From: Piromyces finnis
Lineage: Eukaryota > Neocallimastigomycota > Neocallimastigomycetes > Neocallimastigales > Neocallimastigaceae
NCBI GenBank assembly: GCA_002104945.1
Contig: MCFH01000012.1
Coordinates: forward strand, 124,001 to 188,000
Direction: 5' to 3'
Length of the DNA stretch: 64,000 bases
Under the pieces are notes generated by a model, which saw nothing but the letters and a program-made list of their open reading frames with translations, was not told the DNA's origin and made no database searches. Made by a program: the position numbers and the translations under genes. This document shows, in pieces, positions 34,611 through 44,627 of this stretch; positions within the stretch are counted from its first letter, which is position 1; each line of letters begins with the position of its first letter.

Positions 34611-35934
34611 TATTACTTTTTATTTTTATTTTATTTAATTTTATTTTAATATTTTATTTAAAAACTCAATTTTTATTTATTCTCAATAATTTAGTTATAA
34701 GAACAATAATATGTTTTTATTTACAACAATCTTTATTTACAATAATTTAGTTATAAGTACAGTAATATGTTTTTATTTACAATAGTCTTTATTTACAATA
34801 ATATAATTTTATTTACAGGTATTTTATTTATTATACTTTTATTAATATAATCTTATATAACGTCTATATAATGTAATATAAAAGGAGTAATCGGTTGTTA
34901 CTTGTAGACACTTGTTTTAGTTTTATTGTAATTAAGAAGATTTTATTTTTGAGAAAATGTTAAGAATATATTTTATTTATATTAAGTTATTTATATATTA
35001 GTATTGTAAAAAAAAATATTTAATTTAGAGTAGGACGTTTATTTTTATTTCTTTATTATAAAGCAGAAAATAATATTGATTATGTTATTATAGTACCTTC
35101 AGAGTACCCGACAGTTTCGTCACCGTGCCTTTCGACCTCCACTAACTAACCGTCATAAATATTAAGTGGTGTAATATTTACTTATTAGTTAGCGCTCTAC
35201 TCCCCCACGATATGTGATAAAACTGCATTCTTACTAACTTACTATAAAACACTTTAATTATCTTAGTAATTAATTAACCGAAAAGATAAACAAAAGTTAT
35301 TTTTCGCTGAAAATTAACTAAAAAGACAACTCAATATTATTGCTTTTATTATTTAAAATTTATAACAATACTCTTAATTTTATTTGACCGATGATTATAT
35401 TTTATAATTTTTATTAAATAATTTTTATCTTTAATTTATAAATTATAATTATTAATTTATAATTATAATTTATGTATTTCTTTTTCTTTTAAAAAAAATA
35501 ATTAAATATAAAACTTTATTTACAAGATTTATTTTTCGCTTTTTAGTGCCTTACAACAATTTAATTAACCGGCAAAAGCTACTAACTAGAGGTGATATAC
35601 TAGACCTCAAAATAAATTTAAACTATATATTTTTATGTCGCTTTACCTTCACGACAAACCTTTAGCCTTCGGTGACTAAAGTTCCTTATTCGCCAGAGTT
35701 CACAAAAGTATTCAACTTGAGAGTCCTGTATTGCGTGCTTTTTATCACATTAACAATCCCTTCCCCCAAGTAAGCGTGCTATTCACACTCGTCCTACTTT
35801 TACAAATACTTCAGTGATTAACAGCTATAGTTTCTAACCAACTGAAACTAGTTAATTATACACTGAAACTCTGTATATGAGCTCTATACGCTCCTAGTAT
35901 ATTTTTACAAGTATTTTTATTTATAAAGTTTTAT

Positions 35935-35976
<42 letters not shown>

Positions 35977-36564
35977 GTTTGTTTGGTGTATATATATTTT
36001 TTATATATATATACTTAAATCTTTATTTATTATTATTTTGATTTATTTTTATTATATATTTATTTTTATGTATATATATCTAATGTATATATACCTATTT
36101 TATTATTATAATTAATTCTTTCAACTATCTTATTTATAATATTATCAATCTATTTATCTAATAATTTTTCTATACTATTTTTTTTTTTTTTTTTTTTTTT
36201 AATTCTTTTCTTATTTAAAATATCTATATATTTTATCTAATATATAATGTTTATATATCAATTTACTATATTAATACTATACTATTAAGTATTATAATTT
36301 ATTTATTTTATTTTAATATTGATTTAATAATATTTAAATAATATTTCAATATTGAATATTGATTTATTATTTTAATATTATTTTATTATTTAATAAGTTA
36401 TAATTTCTAAATAGATAAAATATTGAGAATATTTAACTATTCTATTAACTATCTATTCTATACTATTATAACTTGATTATTTAATTAATTTCATAGAATA
36501 TTTTACTATTCTATATGAAATTTTTATATAAAGAAAATTTATATATTTACCTTATTTTGATTCT
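34611..36564 (-). other. Leader of element B with two poly-A tracts
   Basis: About 2 kb between the primer site and gag without an open frame. T33 at 35943-35975 and T23 at 36178-36200 are A-runs in the element RNA. The GC-richer islands at about 35095-35220 and 35640-35900 resemble island patterns in the E leader and may be the promoter or packaging region. Confidence 0.6.
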
Positions 36565-36580
36565 CCGGTTCGAAGGACCA
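36565..36580 (-). other. Primer binding site of element B (tRNA-Tyr type)
   Basis: Coding-strand TGGTCCTTCGAACCGG, one base from the LTR end, is complementary to a tRNA 3' end CCGGTTCGAAGGACCA. The acceptor half TCGAAGG-A-CCA fits eukaryotic tRNA-Tyr (5' CCTTCGA). The tRNA assignment is from general knowledge of tRNA-Tyr sequences. Confidence 0.75.
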
Positions 36581-36862
36581 TTGATATAATTTGATAATAA
36601 TCTTAATTTTGAATTTTACTTCAAAAAGTGATTATTATATTATATCTTTTGTTATAACTATATAAGTTATATTGATTAAGATTTAAAATCGTTTTTATAA
36701 AAATTAATAAAATTGTTTTGTTAAAACACTAAATGGTTTTATTAGAAACACTTGTTTTTCTAATATTTAAATATTTAAAATTTTTTATTTATTTAAGTAT
36801 AAAAGTGATTATTAAAATTATAAAATATTAATCTAACTATATAATATTTCTTTATTAATAAT

Positions 36863-37132
36863 TGTGAACATTTATGGACACATAATTTTATTTATCTATA
36901 TCATATATTTATTACACACGTGACTATTTTATAAAAACATAAACATGTATTAAAAGTGTTGTAAACGTAATGTCTACGTGTTGTAGAGAAAGTTATTTTT
37001 TATTTATTTTATTTTATTTTTTATGGTCACATGACCTTACATCTCATTATATAACTGTAATATTTACAATGTAACTTTTTCTCTTTGTTAACCTTATTAA
37101 TAAAATTATTTATTAATTAAATTTATTTTACA
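36863..37132 (+). repeat. 5' LTR of the copia element
   Basis: 270 nt, TGTGAACATTTATGG...TTATTTTACA. It contains tataactgtaatatt, a possible TATA region, about 80 nt before its end. Matches the 3' LTR at 41955-42225 apart from a T-run length. Confidence 0.92.
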
Positions 37133-37152
37133 GATTAAGAGTCTCAAACTCT
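37133..37152 (+). other. Copia primer binding site, tRNA-Lys anticodon-arm type
   Basis: Immediately after the LTR (its first base overlaps the LTR end region) comes GATTAAGAGTCTCAAACTC. Its reverse complement, GAGTTTGAGACTCTTAATC, contains GACTCTTAATC, the anticodon stem-loop of eukaryotic tRNA-Lys(CUU). Priming from a tRNA cut in the anticodon loop (half-tRNA primer) is known for Drosophila copia and relatives. Confidence 0.6.
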
Positions 37153-37217
37153 AATCAATAATAAAAAATTTCTTAAGAAAAATTTAAAACAAAATTTTGT
37201 GTATTAAAAATTTTAAT

Positions 37218-40200
37218 ATGTCCCAACAATTCATTTTAGCCAATGACCAACGTCTTCATGGAAAGTCCAACTTTAATACTTGGAGTCTTTTAATCAAGGC
37301 AGCCGCTACTAGACAGGGTCTAACTAGCTACCTTGAACAAGACATAGTTGGAACCATTAAAGACAACAACTTTGAGATAAACCTTAATCTCAAAGATGAA
37401 TATAATATGGCTATTATGAGGATTATTGCTGAAGCCGCGGACTACCGTCCTAACAGCAATCTTGCGTCTGTTTATAAAACCCTCATTAAGACTACGGGGG
37501 AGGACGCCAATACAAGCAGCAACATTAATAACAATGTTGTAGCCGCCAATAAATTGGCAAACTTGTCAATTTATAAGGCCGAGATTATATCAGCGGCTGA
37601 AAAGCTAAATGCTGATACTTACCTTATGATCATTCAAAATGTGGATGAGAAGATCCTCAGAGAGATTGGTCATAGTTCCAATAGTTACCAAGTATTCAAA
37701 AAGTTGAATACAAAATACGGTAACGCCAATGCAGACATTGAATACTGGCTAAAGAAGTTAAGAAAATTACATACAGAAGATGTAAGCAAAGTCAGTAAAA
37801 CAATCGATAAAATCAAGAAAATCTTCCTTGAGATGTCTGAATTAAAAATGTCCTTAAGTGAAAGGGAAAAACTAAAATATATGTACAATTCCCTTCCAAG
37901 AAGTGTCAAGAACCAAGTAAGTGTAACCTTAGATGAAACTTATGATCAGCTCTATGAGAAGGTCAAAAGTTATATCAACGCCAAATCCTACTTCGAAGAT
38001 TGGACCAACAACGACCAAGATGAAGATGACGAAGTTGATGATCCAATGGATGTTGATTTTGTTAGTAGAGAAAACAAATCAACAAAGAATAAAAGCTACG
38101 GTAATAGAAGAAATATAAACAGAAGCCACCGTACCTACTGCCATATCTGTTGTGAACATGGACACTCTACCGAAATGTGTGAATACAACCAAAAGGCCAA
38201 AATGGAAAGGGACCAAAGAAAAAACAACAACAGGGCCTTTAACCAAAGTAAACAAAAGAGAAATTCACAACAAGGGAGGCAAGTTCACAAGAAAAAACAA
38301 CAAAAGAAATTCGAACAAGAAGTAGATTTCGTCGAAGACTATGACGATAATGAAAATTATGGAATTAACGTAGAATTCGAAGATATCAGACCTCTGACAG
38401 AAAGAAATATCTACCTAATTGAAAAGGATGAAGTTACAGAGGAAGACACTCCTAACACAAAGGATATAGATTATGTGTATGGAGAAAATAAATACGACGA
38501 ATGGTTCTATGATACTGGTGCCGCCGAACATATCGTTAATAATAAGGACATTCTAGAGAACTTCACAGAAGAGCACATTCAACTTAGATGTGCAAATGGA
38601 ACTACATGTGAATTTAGTGGTTATGGTTCATATGAGTTTAAGGTAAAAGACAAAACTTACAAGTTAGAAAAAGTTTTGTACTCAGACAAAGTTAGCAAGA
38701 ATTTAATTAGTGGTGTAGGACTTGCTAAAGTTGGTTTAAGAAGCATTATAGATATTACTGATGATGGAAAAGTCAGGCTTATTTTCAAGGACTCTGAAAA
38801 TAAAAATATAATGCAAACGTATTCAAATGAATTAAACCAATTTAAAATTAAGCTCATAAACATTGATAAAAAGATAAATGAACCATTTATTGCAAATTTT
38901 GAAGATGATTTAGGTATATGGCATAAGAGATTAGGTCATTTCTACCAGAAGGATCTGAAGAAATACCTAAAACAACATAAAATTAAAGTAACTCCTTGCC
39001 TAGACTGTAAAATATCTAAAATGAAGAAGTCTCCACATAACAAAACTGTACCCAAAGCCGGAAGAGTTCTAGAGACTATTCACTCCGATATTTCAGGCCC
39101 GTTTAATTCATCCGTCAATAATAAGAAGTATTTTATGACTATGCTGGATGAATACTCAAGAAAACTCTGGATTTATACTCTCAAGTCAAGGTCTGAGGCA
39201 CCGGACATTATTATTGAATTCCTAAAGAATGCCAATAATACTTTTGACAAATATAAAGTCAAAGCATTCAAGACAGATGGTGCAAAAGAGTATAATAGTA
39301 GTAAAGTTATAAAATATTGTAAGGAAAACGGTATATCTAAGATAAATTCACCTCCTTACATACATGAATTAAATGGTAAAGCAGAAAGAATAAACCAAAC
39401 AATTCAAAATTCTGCTAAAACGCTTTTATATTGGGCTAAATTATCTGAAGACTTTTGGAGTTTTGCTGTTAAATATTCTTGTTATATTTACAACAATATG
39501 GACGAGGACCCAGCTTATGAAAATACCAAATATAAAGACGAAGAGATAACTACCAAAGAAAAAGAAGAAACTAATATAAGGACTAATATTAATTCCAAAA
39601 TTGAAGAAAATTCAAAAAACAATTTAAACAGTAATTTAAAAAGCGACACTCAAACCAATAACAAAAATAATAATTCAAATTCGAAATTTAATAAAAATAA
39701 ATTTACAAATGACATTTTAAAAGTTTTAGAAGAAATTGCAAATGACAATTGCAATTTCGAAAAGAAAAATTACAAAATTTCTAATAATATTGACGAAAAT
39801 AATAAATACCATTATCCTGTAACTCCTGGTCCTGATTACGTTTGTTATGGTAATACTCTTGCCGACAAAAACAAAAATGAAATCATTAAAAATCCTGAAT
39901 ATTATAAAAATTCTCCTATTGAATATTCTACCACCGAAAATATTTCCTATACCAAAAATACTGGTGAAAATACTACTGAATATCCTAATACTGATCATAG
40001 TGAAAAAAATTTTATTAATAAAAATTTTTCAAAAATTCAAATTAAAAATGAAGACATTCTATTGGATGATAAACCAAATAATCCACGTCATAATTCTAGC
40101 AAAAATTCTAACGTTACACAGAATAATTCTACCTACTCTGATAATATTCACATTAATGATACTAAAAATTTAAATTCAAAAATTTCTGATTCTCCTGATA

Positions 40201-41942
40201 TGACACGTGATTCCCATTCTTATATTTCAGATGACAATAAATCTATGGATGATCCTGATCCAAACTTGGAAGATGAAAATGATATCATGGATGATATCAT
40301 GGCCGATAAATCTGATGATTCCTACCATCCTGAAAGAAAAAGGCCTTGCAGTCCTACCTCTCTGAATAATTCCAGTACTCCTAAGAAGCACAAAAACAAA
40401 TTTATAGCTACCGTTTTTACTGATGCTCCCACTACGTACAAAGAAGCTTTGTCTTGTACGAATTCTAAATATTGGAAAGCAGCCATTCAAGATGAATTAA
40501 ATAATTTATATTCTAACAAAATTATGTCCCTGGTTAAAAATATCCCAAAAAACAAGAATATTATATCTACCAAATGGGTTTTTGCTGTTAAAAGGGACAG
40601 CAATAATAATATTGTACGTTTTAAAGCTAGACTTGTCGCTAGAGGTTTCCGTCAAAAACAAGGTATTGATTTTGACTTAACCTATTCCCCTACATTAAAT
40701 ATTGACAGTCTAAAATTTATTATTGCTATTGCTGCAAAATTTAAGTGGGATATATATCAGCTTGATATAAAAGCTGCCTACCTCAATGCTCCATTGGATA
40801 CAGATATTTATACCACAATTCCGCTTGGAGATAGCAACTTTGGGGGAGGATACTGGAAGCTGAATAAAGCTCTCTATGGTTTAAAACAATCAGGAAGACA
40901 ATGGAATAAAACAATAGATAAATTCCTGAAAAATAATAACTTTAAACCATTAAAATCCGAACCATGTATTTATACGTTAAAAGAAAATAAATACGTAAAA
41001 TGTATAATTGGTCTATATGTAGACGACATGGTTATAATTGGAAAAACAAATACAATAGAGAGAGTAATAAGCAAAATTAAAAGTAGATTTAAAATATCAA
41101 ATAGCGGCCCTATTAGTTACATTCTAGGAATAAAGATTGAAAAGAAAGGATCCAAATACATTATTTCCCAAGAGAATTACATTAATAATGTATTACAAAG
41201 ATTTCATATGGAAAACGTACGTAGAAGAAATACGCCATGTACAACAACCGACAAGAACACCTCAAATAATAACCAATTTGATAAAACAAAATATAAAAGT
41301 GCAATAGGTGCATTAATATATCTGTCAAAATGTACAAGACCGGATATAGCGTTTGCAGTAAACAAAGCTGCAAGAAAATCTGAAAATCCAACAGTATCTG
41401 ACTGGAATACAATTGTAAATATTTTCAGATACATATCTACTACCAAACATTACAAAATCGAATACAGTGGAGAAGGAAAAATACAAGGATACACTGATTC
41501 GGACTACGGAGGCGCAGAAGACTTTAAATCTACCTCTGGAGGGATAATCCTAATGGGAAATAGCCCAATATGCTGGTTATCCAAGAAACAAACTTGTGTG
41601 GCAACATCTACCGCTGAGGCTGAGTACATTAGTACGTCCATGAATACGAAGAAAATCTTATGGATCAAAAACATGGTGGACGAAATTTTTAATTACAACA
41701 AAAATATAACTTTATTCACCGACAACAAAGCAAGCAAGAAAATAATAGAAAACGGTGAAATAAACACAAAGTTAAAACACATAAATATACACTACCACTT
41801 CATTATTGACAACATAGAAAAGAACAATATAAAAATCGAATATGTAAATACTAAAGAAATGTTAGCTGACCCTCTAACTAAAGATCTACCTGGTCCAAGA
41901 ATGTTTGATTATACAAATAAGATATTCTTAAAGAAAATCTAA
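37218..41942 (+). CDS. Copia Gag-Pol polyprotein
   Basis: 1574 codons, one frame, ATG at 37218 (MSQQFILANDQRLHGKSNF). Order: Gag with LxxM-type copia capsid; zinc knuckle CHICCEHGHSTEMC (about 38140); protease FYDTGAAEHIV (38511); integrase zinc domain HKRLGHFYQ...CLDCKISK; integrase core D (39087), TDGAKEY (39275), ELNGKAERINQ (39384), spacing D35E; an Asn/Asp-rich linker of about 300 residues; RT KWVFAVKRD, KARLVARGF, YVDDMVIIG (41015); RNase H YTDSDYGG, ATSTAEAEY and LADPLTKDL. The usual integrase C-terminal copia segment (the GKGxKG-type region following the core) is not seen: after CYIYNN the sequence passes directly into the linker. No recoding signal; no breaks. Confidence 0.95.
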   Translation: MSQQFILANDQRLHGKSNFNTWSLLIKAAATRQGLTSYLEQDIVGTIKDNNFEINLNLKDEYNMAIMRIIAEAADYRPNSNLASVYKTLIKTTGEDANTSSNINNNVVAANKLANLSIYKAEIISAAEKLNADTYLMIIQNVDEKILREIGHSSNSYQVFKKLNTKYGNANADIEYWLKKLRKLHTEDVSKVSKTIDKIKKIFLEMSELKMSLSEREKLKYMYNSLPRSVKNQVSVTLDETYDQLYEKVKSYINAKSYFEDWTNNDQDEDDEVDDPMDVDFVSRENKSTKNKSYGNRRNINRSHRTYCHICCEHGHSTEMCEYNQKAKMERDQRKNNNRAFNQSKQKRNSQQGRQVHKKKQQKKFEQEVDFVEDYDDNENYGINVEFEDIRPLTERNIYLIEKDEVTEEDTPNTKDIDYVYGENKYDEWFYDTGAAEHIVNNKDILENFTEEHIQLRCANGTTCEFSGYGSYEFKVKDKTYKLEKVLYSDKVSKNLISGVGLAKVGLRSIIDITDDGKVRLIFKDSENKNIMQTYSNELNQFKIKLINIDKKINEPFIANFEDDLGIWHKRLGHFYQKDLKKYLKQHKIKVTPCLDCKISKMKKSPHNKTVPKAGRVLETIHSDISGPFNSSVNNKKYFMTMLDEYSRKLWIYTLKSRSEAPDIIIEFLKNANNTFDKYKVKAFKTDGAKEYNSSKVIKYCKENGISKINSPPYIHELNGKAERINQTIQNSAKTLLYWAKLSEDFWSFAVKYSCYIYNNMDEDPAYENTKYKDEEITTKEKEETNIRTNINSKIEENSKNNLNSNLKSDTQTNNKNNNSNSKFNKNKFTNDILKVLEEIANDNCNFEKKNYKISNNIDENNKYHYPVTPGPDYVCYGNTLADKNKNEIIKNPEYYKNSPIEYSTTENISYTKNTGENTTEYPNTDHSEKNFINKNFSKIQIKNEDILLDDKPNNPRHNSSKNSNVTQNNSTYSDNIHINDTKNLNSKISDSPDMTRDSHSYISDDNKSMDDPDPNLEDENDIMDDIMADKSDDSYHPERKRPCSPTSLNNSSTPKKHKNKFIATVFTDAPTTYKEALSCTNSKYWKAAIQDELNNLYSNKIMSLVKNIPKNKNIISTKWVFAVKRDSNNNIVRFKARLVARGFRQKQGIDFDLTYSPTLNIDSLKFIIAIAAKFKWDIYQLDIKAAYLNAPLDTDIYTTIPLGDSNFGGGYWKLNKALYGLKQSGRQWNKTIDKFLKNNNFKPLKSEPCIYTLKENKYVKCIIGLYVDDMVIIGKTNTIERVISKIKSRFKISNSGPISYILGIKIEKKGSKYIISQENYINNVLQRFHMENVRRRNTPCTTTDKNTSNNNQFDKTKYKSAIGALIYLSKCTRPDIAFAVNKAARKSENPTVSDWNTIVNIFRYISTTKHYKIEYSGEGKIQGYTDSDYGGAEDFKSTSGGIILMGNSPICWLSKKQTCVATSTAEAEYISTSMNTKKILWIKNMVDEIFNYNKNITLFTDNKASKKIIENGEINTKLKHINIHYHFIIDNIEKNNIKIEYVNTKEMLADPLTKDLPGPRMFDYTNKIFLKKI

Positions 41943-41954
41943 TTTGAGGGGGAG

Positions 41955-42225
41955 TGTGAACATTTATGGACACATAATTTTATTTATCTATATCATATAT
42001 TTATTACACACGTGACTATTTTATAAAAACATAAACATGTATTAAAAGTGTTGTAAACGTAATGTCTACGTGTTGTAGAGAAAGTTATTTTTTATTTATT
42101 TTATTTTATTTTTTTATGGTCACATGACCTTACATCTCATTATATAACTGTAATATTTACAATGTAACTTTTTCTCTTTGTTAACCTTATTAATAAAATT
42201 ATTTATTAATTAAATTTATTTTACA
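41955..42225 (+). repeat. 3' LTR of the copia element
   Basis: 271 nt, preceded by the polypurine tract and followed by the TSD ATAAT. Near-identical to the 5' LTR. Confidence 0.92.
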
Positions 42226-42706
42226 ATAATAATAATGATGATTAAAATAAGAATATTTACATGTATTTATATTTTCTTTTAAATTTAAACTATTTACATT
42301 AAAACAATAAAATTAATAACTATTTACAATAAAAGTAATTAGAAATAACAATAAAAGAAATAATTAAAAGTTAAAGAATATAAAAAGTTGTTTATTTTAC
42401 AATTAATTAAAGTAATAATTATTTTTAATGTTTTAATAAAGGTGTTTAATTATATTATTTTATAACATGAATTATTATATTTGTTTACTTTTAAAGTGTA
42501 ATTTACTAACGAAGTTATTAAATATTTAATTTAACAATTAATTTAACAAGAGTTATATATTTTGATCTCGATTAATTAAAGTTTATTATTTTCTTTCAAT
42601 AATCAAAATATATGCAGTGTTTAGGATTAATTTTATTTAAGAATTTTGGTAAAGTACTTAATTAAACTATAACTTGTTTTAAGTTACTTTTAGGGTTAAC
42701 TTAAAA

Positions 42707-43835
42707 TGTCACGAATACTAGTGAAAATACAATTTCAAGATCACTTGGAATTGTGAAATCACTTATGAAATTTCAAAATCAACAAATATTTTATTTTCAA
42801 ATAAATTATAAAATTTTATTAAGAAATATTTAAAAATTTAGAAAAGGTTAAAATATGACCTTAACCCTTAATAATTTTTATAATAAATAACTTTAACCCT
42901 TATCGTTAAAATGGAATAAGGAAAAACACGCGTATCTCCTCAACGAATGACGATTTTTGAATAAAAATGTTTTGGTTATAATTACGTTCGTTAGAAAGCC
43001 ACGCTCGAGACAAACAACATATCTTAAAATCAGGTTAATATCTCTGCTGGTTCACGAGATATTCCAATTTAAAGATATTTTGTTAGCAATGATTAATTGT
43101 TTATTCAGAGAATGATCACCCCTGATATATCAAACATAAATCATTCACTCAAAGTATAAAAATTATTGTTTAATTAAATTAAAATTATTTTCCGGAACTA
43201 ATTAACTTTATTTTATAATAATTATTTCAATAACATAATTTATAATCTTTGAACTAGAGGATTATAATTATTAATATTATATTCAATGAATTATATTATA
43301 ATTAAGAAATAATTAATATTATGAATATTATAAACAATAGTTATTTTTTAATAATTAAGAATAAGTCTTAAGTTTAGTTTAAGTATTATAAAATATATTA
43401 TGAATATAATCATGTATTGAAAAGTTATTTTATTATTAAATGTAAAATTACAAATAGTATAAATAGTTTAGAATAGTTTATGAAATTAAAATCTTTGTAA
43501 AGATTATTAACCAAAAATTATTAACCATAAATTATTAAATTATTAACTATAAATTATTAACTAAAGATTATTAACTATAAATTATTAACTATTAATAATA
43601 ATTAATACTTAATGAGTATTACTACTAAATAATCTTATTATTATATATTTTAGCAATATATCATTAAATAAAATAAAAGAAATTATTTTAACCATAATAT
43701 ATAATTTAATTATTCATTTATAAATCAATTAAGATTATTTTAATAAAACATTTTTTTTCTAACCTAGTTATCTTTTAACCTTTTATTTAATTTAATATTT
43801 TAATATTAAATTATAAGTTTAGTAAAACTTTTACA
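42707..43835 (+). mobile_element. Family-4 solo LTR in B's 5' LTR
   Basis: 1129 nt, TGTCACGAATACTAGTG...GTAAAACTTTTACA, TSD TAAAA (42702-42706 and 43836-43840). The intact copy used to interpret the split one at 27817-58437. Confidence 0.93.
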
Positions 43836-43890
43836 TAAAAATCAGGTTTAATAATAATTTTATATTTATTAATTTCATTATTTATCATTG

Positions 43891-44604
43891 TGTTACGGTT
43901 CGAGGAATTTACTTTTATTTATAAAATATTAATAAATTTATTAATACTCAAAAATAATATTAAAATGAAATAAGAAAAATTGTTTTATTAATAAAATTGT
44001 TTTATTAAGATATTAATATAAAATTATAAAATAAAAAAAATAAAAATAAAAATAAAAATATCTGTATATTCTCTAATTCTTATAATATACACCTTTTTAT
44101 ACTTTTTGTAAAAAATTAAGTAGTGTTAATTAAAAGAATTAGTCTTTAATTATTTACATTAATTTTAGTATTTAAATTACTTTTAAATGAATAATAAAAT
44201 TACATTACTATTATAATAAATATTTATACATATTATTAAATTGATTAACATACATTAAAAGTTTACTTTAAATATATTTAACTAAAGAATTTTACTATTT
44301 TACAGAAATATTATTCATAATTTTAATTAATAAAAATTCATTAACTTGATAAATTAAACTAAAAGTTCAATAAACTATAATTTTCAATATATTATTATTA
44401 CGAAATTAATTTTTAAGTTTAATAAAATAAAATTTAAGTTCAATAAAAATAATTATTAATAATTTTAAATATAATTTAAGTGTATACATTAATTTACAAA
44501 TAAGAATATTGTAAAGTTTTCATACATTTAGGAACAATAATGAATGGATTAGGTCATAATCATTAATTATGACAAGAATAACATTATTTGTTGGTTCCTT
44601 AACA
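43891..44604 (-). repeat. 3' LTR of element E
   Basis: 714 nt, TGTTACGGTTCGAGG...GGTTCCTTAACA. It includes a short internal inverted repeat, gtcataatcattaattatgac, near its end. Same length as the 5' LTR. Confidence 0.93.
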
Positions 44605-44627
44605 AGTGCCCCCACGAAGACTCTTGC

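Larger units (their letters stand above)
36863..42225 (+). mobile_element. Ty1/copia element, complete and probably young
   Basis: 5.36 kb with LTRs 36863-37132 and 41955-42225 that differ by about one base. TSD ATAAT (36858-36862 and 42226-42230). Polypurine tract GAGGGGGAG at 41945-41954. One uninterrupted gag-pol frame. Inserted in B's 5' LTR, so younger than B. Confidence 0.96.
28181..43887 (-). mobile_element. Ty3/gypsy element B, nested in C's 5' LTR, inactive
   Basis: LTRs begin and end with the inverted TGATA/TATCA. Left LTR 28181-28993; right LTR 36582-43887 including a copia element and a solo LTR. Four-base TSD TTGT (28177-28180, and again after 43887 once E is removed). Minus-strand order: LTR, tRNA-Tyr primer site, leader, gag, -1 frameshift cassette, pol, LTR. 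No chromodomain. Confidence 0.92.
36582..43887 (-). repeat. 5' LTR of element B, interrupted twice
   Basis: Pieces 36582-36862, 42231-42706 and 43841-43887 add up to about 804 nt and align with the intact LTR 28181-28993. The interruptions are the copia element (36863-42225) and a family-4 solo LTR (42707-43835), each with its own TSD. Confidence 0.92.
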
